A stretch of 64,000 bases of DNA from an uncultured Porphyromonadaceae bacterium (GTDB taxonomy: Bacteria > Bacteroidota > Bacteroidia > Bacteroidales > Muribaculaceae): NCBI GenBank assembly GCA_947649495.1, contig CANSRU010000005.1, positions 1-64,000 on the forward strand, given 5' to 3'. Positions 41,626 through 51,033 of this stretch are shown piece by piece. How positions within the stretch are numbered: the stretch's first letter is position 1; every line of letters begins with the position of its first letter. Under the pieces are notes generated by a model, which saw nothing but the letters and a program-made list of their open reading frames with translations, was not told the origin of the DNA and did not search any database. The position numbers were made by a program, and so were the translations under genes.

Positions 41626-43899
41626 TTATTTACGGCGGGAACGAGTTTTTTTCTTTTCCGAACGTTTCAAATGCTTTTTCGACGTTGCCTTCTCCGACAA
41701 AGCCTGCTTTACCGATACGTCTTGTCCGGCATTGTCAGTCTGGGCGGGAATACCGCGGTCGTCCACAAGCACAAAATCCAATTGCTTCTTATCGAGCGCC
41801 GCACGCGCCACTTTGACACGAACCTCATCACCGAGACGATAGCGCACACCACGGCGCCGGCCTATGAGACAATAATTCTTCTCATCGAAATCATAATAAT
41901 CATCGGCAAGGTCGCGCACCGGCACAAGCCCTTCGCACATATTGTCGACAAGCTCCACATACAGACCCCACTCGGTTACGCCCGATATCACACCATCGTA
42001 CACCTCGCCCATGTGATCGGCCATATACTCCACCTGCTTGTACTTAATGGACGCGCGCTCGGCATTTGCCGCAAGCTGCTCCATGTCAGACGAATGCTTA
42101 CACTGATCCTCGAGTTTCTGGAGGTTCACACTGCGGCCACCTGAAAGATAGCGTTCGAGCAACCGGTGTACCATCATATCCGGATAACGGCGTATGGGTG
42201 ATGTGAAATGCGTGTAGTAATCAAAAGCCAGTCCGTAGTGGCCTATATTGGTAGTGGTGTAGATAGCCTTGGCCATGGAGCGTATGGCCAGTGTGGAGAG
42301 GAAATTCTCCTCACCTTTACCCTTGACATCAGCAAGCATACGGTTGATGGACTTGTTGACTTCGCGCGACGAGCCGGTTTCGCGCACTTTAAATCCGAAT
42401 GTCCGCGCTATTTTCGACAAATCGGCCAATTTGCCGGGATCGGGCATGTCGTGCACACGATACACGAACGCCTTTGGTTTCTTATTGCCTACCGGCTTTC
42501 CTATAGCCGCAGCCACGGTCTTGTTGGCAAGCAGCATAAACTCCTCTATCAGTTTATTGGCATCCTTCGACTGCTTGAAATAAACACTTACGGGATGGCC
42601 TGTCTCGTCGATTTCAAAACGGACCTCAGCACGGTCGAATTCCACCGAACCGTTGTCGTAGCGCTCGCGGCGCAGGATTTTTGCCAGACGGTCAAGTGTC
42701 AATATCTCATCGGCATAGTCGCCCTGCCCCGATTCAATTATTTCCTGCGCTTCCTCGTAAGTAAACCTGCGGTTGGACTTTGTCACAGTGCGCACAATCC
42801 TTGAATTGAGCACACGCGCGTTATCGTCCATCTCAAATATACATGAGAAAGTAAGTTTATCCTCATCGGGACGCAGCGAACATATACCGTTGGACAGATG
42901 CTCGGGCAACATCGGCACCACTCTATCGACAAGATACACCGAGGTAGCACGCTTCTGAGCCTCCTTATCGAGCAACGAATCAGGCTGGACGTAATGAGTC
43001 ACATCGGCGATATGCACACCGACCTCGTAGTTGCCGTTCTCCAACTTCCGCAGCGACAGTGCGTCGTCAAAATCCTTGGCATCCTTAGGGTCAATGGTAA
43101 ATGTGGTGACATCGCGCATATCCTCACGCTGCGCTATAACATCGGGTGTTATACCGGCACCGATACGCTCGGCGGCGGCATTCACATTTTCAGGATACCG
43201 GTAAGGCAATCCGAACTCGGCCAGAATGGCATGCATCTCGGTGGTATTATCACCTGTCTGACCAAGTATATCGACCACCTCACCTATGGGATTCTTGGCA
43301 TCGTCGGGCCATGAGGTTATGCGCACAATAGCTTTCTGTCCCGGCGTACCGCCCTTCAATTTTCCTCGGGGTATTATAATGTCGGTGGCGAGAAATTTGG
43401 AATCGGTCTGCAGGTAAGCATACTGGCGGGTTACCTGCAAGGTGCCTATGAATGTCTGCTCCTTCTCCTCAATTATCTCTATCACCTCAGCCTCCGGCTC
43501 CACACCGCGACGGCGGGCTGCCACTATCACACGCACCTTATCGCCATTGAGCGCGTGCATGGAATTACGTTCGGCAACGAAGATGGTCTCGCTGTCGTCG
43601 TCCGTAACAACTGAATTCTTACCGTTGCTGCGACGCACGAATGTGCCGGTCGTAACATTGCTGCGCTGTGGAGCCTTGTACTTGCCGGGCGATACTTCTA
43701 TCAAATCGCCATCGAATGCCATTTCGGCCAACATCAATGCAATGGCACGGTGCGATGCCGCGGTGTCAATACCGATGGCGTGAGCCACCTGCTTATAATT
43801 GAATGTAGCTGTTTTCTGCTGGCTTACATAGTTCAGCACCTCTTTGTGCAGATTTTTGGAAGCAGAACCGCTCTCGGTCTTTTTATTATTTCGTGCCAT
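41626..43899 (-). CDS. rnr: Ribonuclease R
   Basis: 757 aa. Layout: basic N-terminus with a winged-helix-like region (NYKQVAHAIGIDTAASHRAI), cold-shock domains, then the RNB nuclease core starting with TIDPKDAKDFDDALSL, whose aspartates bind magnesium, and ending around NIGHYGLAFDYYTHFTSPIR. A C-terminal S1 domain (YDGVISGVTEWGLYVEL) and a lysine/arginine-rich tail follow. It degrades structured RNA 3' to 5' and takes part in rRNA and mRNA turnover. Confidence 0.95.
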   Translation of the reverse strand: MARNNKKTESGSASKNLHKEVLNYVSQQKTATFNYKQVAHAIGIDTAASHRAIALMLAEMAFDGDLIEVSPGKYKAPQRSNVTTGTFVRRSNGKNSVVTDDDSETIFVAERNSMHALNGDKVRVIVAARRRGVEPEAEVIEIIEEKEQTFIGTLQVTRQYAYLQTDSKFLATDIIIPRGKLKGGTPGQKAIVRITSWPDDAKNPIGEVVDILGQTGDNTTEMHAILAEFGLPYRYPENVNAAAERIGAGITPDVIAQREDMRDVTTFTIDPKDAKDFDDALSLRKLENGNYEVGVHIADVTHYVQPDSLLDKEAQKRATSVYLVDRVVPMLPEHLSNGICSLRPDEDKLTFSCIFEMDDNARVLNSRIVRTVTKSNRRFTYEEAQEIIESGQGDYADEILTLDRLAKILRRERYDNGSVEFDRAEVRFEIDETGHPVSVYFKQSKDANKLIEEFMLLANKTVAAAIGKPVGNKKPKAFVYRVHDMPDPGKLADLSKIARTFGFKVRETGSSREVNKSINRMLADVKGKGEENFLSTLAIRSMAKAIYTTTNIGHYGLAFDYYTHFTSPIRRYPDMMVHRLLERYLSGGRSVNLQKLEDQCKHSSDMEQLAANAERASIKYKQVEYMADHMGEVYDGVISGVTEWGLYVELVDNMCEGLVPVRDLADDYYDFDEKNYCLIGRRRGVRYRLGDEVRVKVARAALDKKQLDFVLVDDRGIPAQTDNAGQDVSVKQALSEKATSKKHLKRSEKKKTRSRRK

Positions 43900-43980
43900 A
43901 TACCTATCTGTTTATGGGGTTATCTAATTGTGGTAAATATGTGTTTTAACGCTTTCACATACCATATTGTTATTATGGCG

Positions 43981-44024
43981 GGACGCACCGGCAATGTAAC
44001 AATCGATACACTGCCGGTGCGTCC
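43981..44024 (-). terminator. Long hairpin after gyrB
   Basis: A 13-bp GC-rich stem (43981-43993 with 44012-44024) lies about 48 bp downstream of the gyrB stop on the minus strand. The tail lacks a strong T-run, so termination is likely but not certain. The rest of the gap before rnr shows nothing else clear. Confidence 0.5.
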
Positions 44025-44071
44025 TTATACATTAATCATACCTGAAACGTCACCGGCCGTGGCCGGGGTTA

Positions 44072-46000
44072 TCAGGCATCGATATTGGCGTAGTTGGCGT
44101 TTTCCTCTATAAAGTCCTTACGCGGAGCCACATCCTCGCCCATCAGCATGGAGAAGATACGGTCGGCCTCGGCAGCATCGCTTATCTGCACCTGCTTGAG
44201 CAGACGATGCTCGGGAGCCATGGTGGTGTCGCGCAATTCCTGAGCGCTCATCTCACCAAGACCCTTGTAACGCTGCACCTTTGTTTTCTCTCCATACTTG
44301 AGGATAAACTGCTGTACCTGCTGATCTGTCCAGCAATATTCCTCAACCTTTCCACGCGTGCACTTGTACAACGGAGGAGTGGCCAGATACAAGTAGCCAT
44401 TCTCAATAATCGGACGCATGCGGCGGAAGAAGAATGTCATAAGCAGCGTGGCGATATGGCTACCGTCCACATCGGCATCGGTCATTATTATAATCTTGTG
44501 GTAAGCGAGACGCGATATGTTGACAGCCTTGGGGTCGTCTTCCGTGCCGATTGTCACACGCATGGCCTGGAAAAGAGCCGTAATCTCGTTGTTCTCAAAA
44601 ATCTTATGGTCCATGGCTTTCTCCACATTCAGAATCTTACCTCTCAAGGGGAGTATGGCCTGGAACTGGCGGTCGCGACCCTGCTTGGCCGTTCCGCCTG
44701 CCGAGTCACCCTCGACAAGGAAGAGTTCGCAATCTTCGGCCGTACGGCTGGAGCAATCGGCCAGCTTGCCGGGAAGTCCCCCACCGCTAAGCGGCGATTT
44801 TCGTTGAATCTTGACGCGTGCATTGTAAGCCGCGTGACGTGCCTGAGCCGCAAGAATCACCTTTTCAACTATTGTTTTAGCCTGACGCGGATGCTCCTCA
44901 AGATAATAGCGCAGAGCCTCGCTCACTGCAGTCTGCACGGCGCCTATCACCTCATTGTTGCCAAGTTTTGTCTTTGTCTGTCCCTCAAACTGAGGTTCCA
45001 TCACCTTAACCGACACTACAGCGGTGAGACCTTCGCGGAAGTCATCGCTCGCCACGTCGATTTTAACCTTTTCAAGCATCTTGTTGTCCTCGGCATATTT
45101 TTTCAATGTCGAGGTAAGGCCGCGGCGGAATCCGGTGAGATGCGTACCACCCTCTATGGTGTTGATATTGTTGACAAACGAGTAGACATTCTCGTTGTAA
45201 GTGGTGTTGTAGGTAAGAGCCACCTCCACCGGAATCCCCTGACGCTCAGTGTTGAGGTGTATCACATCGTTAATCAAAGACTCCTTGTTGGAATCGATAT
45301 ATTGCACGAACTCACGCAATCCATCCTTGGAATAGAACACTTCGCCACGTGGCTCTCCGGCCTCGTTTACCTCACGCATATCCTTCAGCGAAAGCGTGAT
45401 TCCCGCATTAAGGAAGGCGAGGTCGCGCAGACGGTTGGCAAGGGTGTTGTAATCGTACACAGTGACTGTAAATATACTGTCGTCGGGACGGAATGTAACC
45501 GAAGTTCCGGTGGTGTCGCTGTCGCCTATAACCATCAATTCGGTGGTGGGCTTGCCGCAGGAGTATTCCTGAGCATATATCTTGCCTCCGCGGCGCACTT
45601 CGGCACGCAGATATGTTGACAGTGCGTTAACACACGACACACCCACACCATGCAGACCGCCGGACACCTTATACGAACCTTTGTCGAACTTACCGCCGGC
45701 ATGCAACACCGTAAGCACCACCTCAAGAGCGCTCTTATGTTCCTTTTCGTGCATATCCACCGGTATACCACGGCCATTATCGACCACGGTTATCGAATTA
45801 TCCTCATTGATAGTCACCTCTATATGAGTGGCATAACCGGCCAAGGCCTCATCTATAGAATTATCCACCACCTCATATACAAGATGATGCAATCCCTTTA
45901 CCGATATATCTCCGATATACATGGCCGGGCGTTTTCTCACCGCCTCAAGCCCTTCAAGCACCTGAATGTTACTGGCACTGTATTCTTCCTGTTCTGCCAT
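44072..46000 (-). CDS. gyrB: DNA gyrase subunit B
   Basis: 642 aa. GHKL ATPase motifs are YEVVDNSIDEALAG, VVDNGRGIPVDMH and VSGGLHGVGVSCVNALS; the transducer domain follows. The TOPRIM domain has EGDSAGGTAKQGRDRQFQAI and DADVDGSHI, and the C-terminal block VQRYKGLGEMSAQEL ends the protein as in gyrase B. Together with GyrA it introduces negative supercoils using ATP. A ParE identity is less likely because of the QGRDRQFQAILPLRGK block. It is transcribed divergently from the tRNA-Pro gene. Confidence 0.94.
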   Translation of the reverse strand: MAEQEEYSASNIQVLEGLEAVRKRPAMYIGDISVKGLHHLVYEVVDNSIDEALAGYATHIEVTINEDNSITVVDNGRGIPVDMHEKEHKSALEVVLTVLHAGGKFDKGSYKVSGGLHGVGVSCVNALSTYLRAEVRRGGKIYAQEYSCGKPTTELMVIGDSDTTGTSVTFRPDDSIFTVTVYDYNTLANRLRDLAFLNAGITLSLKDMREVNEAGEPRGEVFYSKDGLREFVQYIDSNKESLINDVIHLNTERQGIPVEVALTYNTTYNENVYSFVNNINTIEGGTHLTGFRRGLTSTLKKYAEDNKMLEKVKIDVASDDFREGLTAVVSVKVMEPQFEGQTKTKLGNNEVIGAVQTAVSEALRYYLEEHPRQAKTIVEKVILAAQARHAAYNARVKIQRKSPLSGGGLPGKLADCSSRTAEDCELFLVEGDSAGGTAKQGRDRQFQAILPLRGKILNVEKAMDHKIFENNEITALFQAMRVTIGTEDDPKAVNISRLAYHKIIIMTDADVDGSHIATLLMTFFFRRMRPIIENGYLYLATPPLYKCTRGKVEEYCWTDQQVQQFILKYGEKTKVQRYKGLGEMSAQELRDTTMAPEHRLLKQVQISDAAEADRIFSMLMGEDVAPRKDFIEENANYANIDA

Positions 46001-46094
46001 TATAATACACTGAATTTAATTCAATTTCAACAATTTACAGTCTTTCAAAGCCGACACCCGCCAACCGGGGAGAATCAAACGCCGAAAAACCAAA

Positions 46095-46126
46095 CAAAGA
46101 TACAAAATTTCGTTGCCCCATCCAAA
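46095..46126 (-). promoter_or_regulatory. Promoter of gyrB
   Basis: On the minus strand TTTG (46126-46123) and TATCTTTG (46102-46095) are 20 bp apart, matching the Bacteroidetes promoter well. The leader to the ATG at 46000 is about 90 nt. Confidence 0.65.
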
Positions 46127-46233
46127 TTTCACCATGTTTAAAAATCCAAAACACCATACGGCCATCCCCGCGCCGGAGCGCACATCACACAGCAATCTCA
46201 ATTGTGAAAAAATGCAAAAATAAGCACGCATCT

Positions 46234-46265
46234 ATTGCACGGTAAATAAATAAACCCTACCTTTG
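46234..46265 (+). promoter_or_regulatory. Promoter of tRNA-Pro
   Basis: ATTG at 46234-46237 and TACCTTTG at 46258-46265 with a 20-bp spacer, 17 bp before the mature tRNA 5' end. Confidence 0.65.
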
Positions 46266-46282
46266 CATCGCTTTTCAGAAAT

Positions 46283-46356
46283 CGGGGTGTAGCTCAGTTG
46301 GTTAGAGTACGCGTCTGGGGGGCGTGAGGTCGCTAGTTCGAGTCTAGTCACCCCGA
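46283..46356 (+). tRNA. tRNA-Pro (anticodon GGG)
   Basis: Cloverleaf read by hand: acceptor stem CGGGGTG with CACCCCG and discriminator A. The D stem is GCTC/GAGT. The anticodon stem CGCGT/GCGTG holds the loop CTGGGGG, giving anticodon GGG. The T stem is GCTAG/CTAGT with loop TTCGAGT. The 5' C1-G72 pair fits prolyl tRNA. The CCA end is not encoded. Confidence 0.93.
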
Positions 46357-46357
46357 C

Positions 46358-46393
46358 AAATAGTCAGCAACAATGTTGCTGACTATTTTTTAT
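46358..46393 (+). terminator. Rho-independent terminator after tRNA-Pro
   Basis: A long AT/GC stem (46358-46371 with 46375-46388, loop AAT) is followed by a T-rich tail. The tail and right arm overlap the promoter of the GH16 gene. Confidence 0.8.
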
Positions 46394-46405
46394 TTACTAC
46401 CTTTG
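46375..46405 (+). promoter_or_regulatory. Promoter of the GH16 gene
   Basis: GTTG at 46375-46378 (inside the tRNA terminator) and TACCTTTG at 46398-46405, spacer 19 bp; start codon at 46431. Confidence 0.6.
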
Positions 46406-46430
46406 CCCAACAACCCATCAATCCCCTACC

Positions 46431-47249
46431 ATGAAAAAACTTTCAGCTATCTGCATTCTATCACTGCTCATACCATTTTCGGCATGCAGCAACGACAACG
46501 ATGAAAAAAGCCCTGCCGACACCACTCCCAAACCACAATGGCATCTGGAATGGAGCGACGATTTCTCAAACGGAGAACTCGACACATCGGTATGGAGCCG
46601 TACCACCCCCGGCACTCCCGACTGGAAAAAGTACCAGAGCGATGACGAACGGTGCTGCCTGCTACGCGACGGCAAGTTGGTGCTGCGCGGCATTGTCAAT
46701 GACAACACCGAGAAAGACCCGCGCCCATACCTATGTGGCGGCGTATGGTCAAAAGGCCTTAAAGCTTTCGGACCTGGAGCCATAATGGTGAGAGCCAAAC
46801 TCGGCGCAGGAGCACAAGGCGCATGGCCGGCCATCTGGCTTATGCCATTCGATGAATCCACAGGATGGCCCGAATGCGGTGAAATAGACATTATGGAACG
46901 TCTCAACCACGAGGGGCAAGTGTACCAGACCGTTCACTCCAACTACACCCAGAACCTCGGCAACCGCACCGACCCCATAAGCTCCCTGACCACCCGCATA
47001 GACCCCGATACATATCACACTTACGAAGTCCAGATATGGGAAGATGAGGTGATATTCTGCATAGACGGCAAGCGCACCCACACATATCCTAAGAAAAACG
47101 GTGGTGCCGACGGCCAGTTCCCGTTCTACAAGGAATGGTATCTGATAATGGACATGCAGCTCGGCGGAAGCTGGGTGGGAAGCATATCACCCGACCAACT
47201 CCCCGTGGAGATGGAAATAGACTGGGTGAAATATTTCAAATACTATTGA
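46431..47249 (+). CDS. Glycoside hydrolase family 16 lipoprotein (laminarinase/beta-glucanase-like)
   Basis: 272 aa. A lipoprotein signal ends at Cys19 (PFSAC), so the enzyme is membrane-anchored, possibly surface-exposed. The GH16 catalytic motif is EIDIME with nucleophile Glu151, Asp153 and acid/base Glu156, preceded by GAWPAIWLMP and followed by QTVHSNYT and DYTYEVQ-like substrate-cleft residues (YHTYEVQIWEDEVIFCIDGK). It likely cleaves beta-1,3- or mixed-linkage glucans. It stands alone between two terminators; no SusC/SusD pair is present nearby, so it is not in an obvious polysaccharide utilisation locus. Confidence 0.9.
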   Translation: MKKLSAICILSLLIPFSACSNDNDEKSPADTTPKPQWHLEWSDDFSNGELDTSVWSRTTPGTPDWKKYQSDDERCCLLRDGKLVLRGIVNDNTEKDPRPYLCGGVWSKGLKAFGPGAIMVRAKLGAGAQGAWPAIWLMPFDESTGWPECGEIDIMERLNHEGQVYQTVHSNYTQNLGNRTDPISSLTTRIDPDTYHTYEVQIWEDEVIFCIDGKRTHTYPKKNGGADGQFPFYKEWYLIMDMQLGGSWVGSISPDQLPVEMEIDWVKYFKYY

Positions 47250-47278
47250 CACCTTACCTACAACAACCCTACCTTACA

Positions 47279-47310
47279 ACGCATCGGCAGAAAAGCCGGT
47301 GCGTTTTTTT
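47279..47310 (+). terminator. Rho-independent terminator after the GH16 gene
   Basis: A 10-bp stem (47279-47288 with 47295-47304, one G.T pair) around AGAAAA, directly followed by a run of seven T. Confidence 0.85.
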
Positions 47311-47417
47311 ATTGCATCCGGCTCAGGAAACTTTACAACACCGACGAGTGTTAGAGATATGTATATTCAACATACGCAACATTCAACTATTAATCCACAT
47401 AATCATAAAACAAACCT

Positions 47418-49118
47418 ATGGAATGGCTCCTTGAAACCCTCCGCAACAATCCCGTCATACCGTTGTTTTTCACAATCGGCGTGGGATTCTGGATCGGGCA
47501 GATGAAATACAAGACATTCTCTCTCGGCGTAGTGACTTCCGTGCTGCTGGTGGGAGTGCTTGTAGGTCAGCTTGACATCTCTATACCCGGCCCCATAAAA
47601 AATGTATTCTTCCTGATGTTCCTGTTTGCCATAGGCTACAGCGTAGGCCCGCAATTTTTCAGAGCGCTGCGCGGCTCAGGTCTCAAGCAGGTGTTTTTCG
47701 CCGTGGTGGTCTGCGTGCTGTGTCTCGTTGTCACAATAGCCATGGCCAAGATTATGGGCTATAACGTCGGTGAGACCATCGGACTGTTCTCGGGAGCCCA
47801 GACCATTTCGGCCGTGATTGGTGTCGGCACCGACACCATGACATCAATCGGAATGTCGGCTGAAGAGAAAAAGCAGATGGTCGACCTGATTCCCGTGGCC
47901 TACGCCGTGACTTACGTGTTCGGCACCATAGGCTCAGCCTACCTTCTTGCCAACCTCGGACCGGCCATGCTCGGCGGACTGAAGAAAGTGAAAGCCGACA
48001 CCGCCGCCCTCGAAAAGGAGATGAATGAAAGTTCCCTCAAGGACGACCCGGCTTACATCTCAGCCAACCGACCGGTGGCATTCCGCGCCTACAAGGCTGA
48101 ATCAGATTTTTTCAACACATCGCACTCAGTTGATGAAATAGAGAAACACCTTCTCGCACAAGGGCGTCGGCTATTCGTAGAGCGAGTGCGCCAGAACGGC
48201 AACATCATCGACCCCACGCCCGCAACTCTCATTGCCAAGGGCGATGAAATCGTGCTCAGCGGACGCCGCGAATTCATAATCGAGGACGAAAGCTGGATCG
48301 GGGAAGAAGTCAACGACAACGAACTCCTGAACTTCCCGGCCGAACAGGTCAACGTGATGATTACTAAAAAGACCGTGGCAGGAATGACCGTGGACCAGCT
48401 CCGCGCCCAGAAATTCATGTACGGCATCTCCATCAAGAGCATAACACGTGCCGATGTAAACATTCCAGTGCTGGCTAAAACCATGCTCGAACCCGGCGAC
48501 ACACTCACAATAGTAGGCCTGCCTCAGGAAGTGAACAGTGCCGCGCCAAAAATGGGCTACGTTGACCGTCCTACCACAAAATCCAACCTCATCCTTGTAG
48601 GCCTCGGCATAACGATAGGCTGTATAATAGGTGTGTTGTCAATCAAAATAGGCAATGTGCCGGTAAGTCTCAGCACGAGCGGAGGCGCCCTGATTTCAGG
48701 ATTGGTGTGCGGATGGCTCCGTTCGCGCCGCCCGTCCTTCGGAGGCATACCGAGTTCTTCAATATGGCTTATGAACAACCTTGGCCTCAACATGTTTATC
48801 GCCGTAATCGGTATCACATCCGGACCATCGTTTGTAAGCGGAATCAAGGAAGTAGGCCTGTCAATGTTCCTTGTGGGCATTGTCTGCACCTCACTCCCAT
48901 TGATACTCGGTGTGATAATAGGGGCTAAGTTGTTCAAATTCCGTCCGGCCATCAATCTCGGATGCTGCGCCGGAAGCCGAACCACCACCGCATCACTCGG
49001 AGCCATACAGGAATCCATCGGCTCCACCATCCCGGCCATGGGCTATACGGTGACCTACGCCATAGGCAACACTCTCCTGATAATGTGGGGCGTGGCCATA
49101 GTACTCCTGATGGCCTGA
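47418..49118 (+). CDS. aspT: Aspartate:alanine antiporter (AspT family)
   Basis: 566 aa. Two homologous membrane halves (about residues 1-165 and 385-566; signature-like GYSVGPQFF and GLNMFIAVIGITSGPSFVSG, plus FSGAQTISAVIG and GCCAGSRTTTASLGA) flank a cytoplasmic region with two TrkA-C-like domains (about 205-380). AspT exchanges aspartate for alanine, moving net charge. The next gene encodes aspartate 4-decarboxylase, which makes the alanine, so the pair builds proton motive force. The two genes are 51 bp apart and probably form an operon. Confidence 0.9.
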   Translation: MEWLLETLRNNPVIPLFFTIGVGFWIGQMKYKTFSLGVVTSVLLVGVLVGQLDISIPGPIKNVFFLMFLFAIGYSVGPQFFRALRGSGLKQVFFAVVVCVLCLVVTIAMAKIMGYNVGETIGLFSGAQTISAVIGVGTDTMTSIGMSAEEKKQMVDLIPVAYAVTYVFGTIGSAYLLANLGPAMLGGLKKVKADTAALEKEMNESSLKDDPAYISANRPVAFRAYKAESDFFNTSHSVDEIEKHLLAQGRRLFVERVRQNGNIIDPTPATLIAKGDEIVLSGRREFIIEDESWIGEEVNDNELLNFPAEQVNVMITKKTVAGMTVDQLRAQKFMYGISIKSITRADVNIPVLAKTMLEPGDTLTIVGLPQEVNSAAPKMGYVDRPTTKSNLILVGLGITIGCIIGVLSIKIGNVPVSLSTSGGALISGLVCGWLRSRRPSFGGIPSSSIWLMNNLGLNMFIAVIGITSGPSFVSGIKEVGLSMFLVGIVCTSLPLILGVIIGAKLFKFRPAINLGCCAGSRTTTASLGAIQESIGSTIPAMGYTVTYAIGNTLLIMWGVAIVLLMA

Positions 49119-49169
49119 CGACCAACCCTTCAACATAAATCAACAACTATTATAAAACAGACCTGAATT

Positions 49170-50810
49170 ATGAACAATCAGAATTCAACCGTAAATCCCG
49201 AAAACCGCGACTACGAACTTAGGCTGTCAAAGATGAGTCCGTTCGAAATCAAGAACGAACTGATTCAGATGGCGCAGGCCGATGCGCGAAAATCCACAGC
49301 TACATTCCTTAACGCTGGCCGAGGCAACCCAAACTGGATTGCCACCTATCCACGCGAGGCATTCTTCCTCCTCGGGGAGTTTGGAGTAGCCGAATGCCGT
49401 CGTGTTGCCGACAACCCTATTGGCATAGCAGGCATTCCGTCGGTAAAAGGATGTGGCGAACGCTTCGCAGCATTCCTCGAAGCCAATAAGGATAGAAATG
49501 GAGCCAAACTGCTTCGCGGCACTTTCGACTATCTTCTCAACAAACACGATTACGACCCCGACACTCTCGCCCACGAATGGGCCGAAGCCGTAGTGGGCGA
49601 CCAATACCCGACTCCCGACCGCATACTGCGCAGCACCGAGCTCCTTGTCCAGGACTATCTGCGCATAGCTATGGGAGGCTCAGGCGACAAGGCCGTTTAC
49701 GACCTCTTTGCCACCGAAGGAGGCACCGCAGGCATGTGCTACGCGTTTGACTCCATTCAGGAAAACAAGCTTATAAAGAAGGGCGACAAGATGGCGCTCA
49801 TGGTGCCCGCCTTCACCCCCTACATCGAGATTCCGCAGCTCGACCGCTTCTCCTTCGATGTGGTCAACATCAATGCCAACAAGGTACAGCACGACGGATA
49901 CCACACATGGCAATATCCGCCCGAGGAGATCGACAAGCTCCGCGACCCGTCGATAAAATTGCTCTGCATCACCAATCCGAGCAATCCGCCATCCTACACT
50001 CTTGCCCCCGAAGTGCTCGAACAGCTTGTGGACGTCGTGACAAAAGACAACCCCAACCTTATGATTGTAACCGACGATGTCTACGGTACATTCGTAAAAG
50101 ACTTCAAGTCGCTGATGTACAAGCTCCCCTACAACACCATGTGTGTATATTCATTCTCCAAATACTTTGGAGCCACCGGTTGGCGTCTCGCCGTTGTGGC
50201 ATTGCGCGAGAAGAATGTGTTTGACGACATGATTGCACGTCTGCCTGAAGCCGACACCAAAGATTTGGCCAACAGATACTCATCACTTTCCCTTGAACCG
50301 GACAAAATCAAATTCATAGACCGTATGGTGGCCGACAGCCGAATGGTGGCGCTGAATCACACCGCTGGTCTGTCAACACCGCAGCAAATGCAGATGTCAC
50401 TTTTCGCTGCATTCTCGCTGCTCGACGACGGCACTTATCAGAAGACTATGATGAACACCATCAAGGATCGTCTTGAAGCGCTGTGGAGCACTACCGGATT
50501 CACACTTCTTGTCGACCCGCTGCGCGCCGGCTACTACTCCGAAATCGACATTATGGTATGGGCCAAGAAATTCTACGGCGACGATTTCGCAAAATATCTT
50601 CAGGACACCTATGTACCTCTGGACTTTGTAATCCGACTTGCCAACGAGACCGCCGTAGTGCTGCTTAACGGCGATGGGTTCGACGGACCCGAATGGTCTG
50701 TGAGAGCCTCCCTGGCCAACCTCAACGAAGACGACTATCTTAAAATCGGAACTGCAATCCGCAAGATACTCGACGGATACCACACAAGCTATCTCGCATC
50801 GAAAAAGTAG
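49170..50810 (+). CDS. aspD: Aspartate 4-decarboxylase
   Basis: 546 aa, the size expected for this fold-type I PLP enzyme. Features: NAGRGNPNWIATYPREAFF near the N-terminus, ITNPSNPPSY, VTDDVYGTF, and SFSKYFGATGWRL with the PLP-binding lysine. It decarboxylates L-aspartate to L-alanine and CO2, consuming a proton. Together with the upstream antiporter it forms the aspartate-alanine proton-motive cycle and helps acid tolerance. The CO2 formed may also feed carboxylation. A hairpin terminator follows. Confidence 0.92.
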   Translation: MNNQNSTVNPENRDYELRLSKMSPFEIKNELIQMAQADARKSTATFLNAGRGNPNWIATYPREAFFLLGEFGVAECRRVADNPIGIAGIPSVKGCGERFAAFLEANKDRNGAKLLRGTFDYLLNKHDYDPDTLAHEWAEAVVGDQYPTPDRILRSTELLVQDYLRIAMGGSGDKAVYDLFATEGGTAGMCYAFDSIQENKLIKKGDKMALMVPAFTPYIEIPQLDRFSFDVVNINANKVQHDGYHTWQYPPEEIDKLRDPSIKLLCITNPSNPPSYTLAPEVLEQLVDVVTKDNPNLMIVTDDVYGTFVKDFKSLMYKLPYNTMCVYSFSKYFGATGWRLAVVALREKNVFDDMIARLPEADTKDLANRYSSLSLEPDKIKFIDRMVADSRMVALNHTAGLSTPQQMQMSLFAAFSLLDDGTYQKTMMNTIKDRLEALWSTTGFTLLVDPLRAGYYSEIDIMVWAKKFYGDDFAKYLQDTYVPLDFVIRLANETAVVLLNGDGFDGPEWSVRASLANLNEDDYLKIGTAIRKILDGYHTSYLASKK

Positions 50811-50837
50811 CATCGGTACACATATTTAACCTTAATC

Positions 50838-50873
50838 AAGTCAGGTTTACACCATGGTGTGTAAGCCTGACTT
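50838..50873 (+). terminator. Terminator-like hairpin after aspD
   Basis: The left arm (AAGTCAGG, then TTACAC) pairs with the right arm (GTGTAA, then CCTGACTT) over 50838-50873, followed by AAACATTTT. The T-tract is weak. Confidence 0.6.
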
Positions 50874-50945
50874 AAACATTTTAACCCCATCGCTCGTTAA
50901 TAATTTAAAAGCCACATAGGCACGGTGCTCACCGAAATGTTAAGA

Positions 50946-50991
50946 TTACATAACAGCTCGTATATGTTGCACCGTTATTACATAACTTTGG
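50946..50991 (+). promoter_or_regulatory. Promoter with repeated element before the RND operon
   Basis: TAACTTTG at 50984-50991 is a good -7 box. ATTACATAAC occurs twice, at 50946-50955 and 50978-50987, the second overlapping the -7 box. The start-to-start distance of 32 bp is about three helical turns, as expected of an operator pair on one DNA face. The regulator is unknown. Confidence 0.5.
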
Positions 50992-51033
50992 ACCACATAT
51001 TCATCACACTATACATTTCATCACATCAAGTTT

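Noticed and set aside
44207..45619. 470-codon plus-strand frame
   Set aside because: It is the antisense shadow of gyrB; long shadow frames are common in this higher-GC part.
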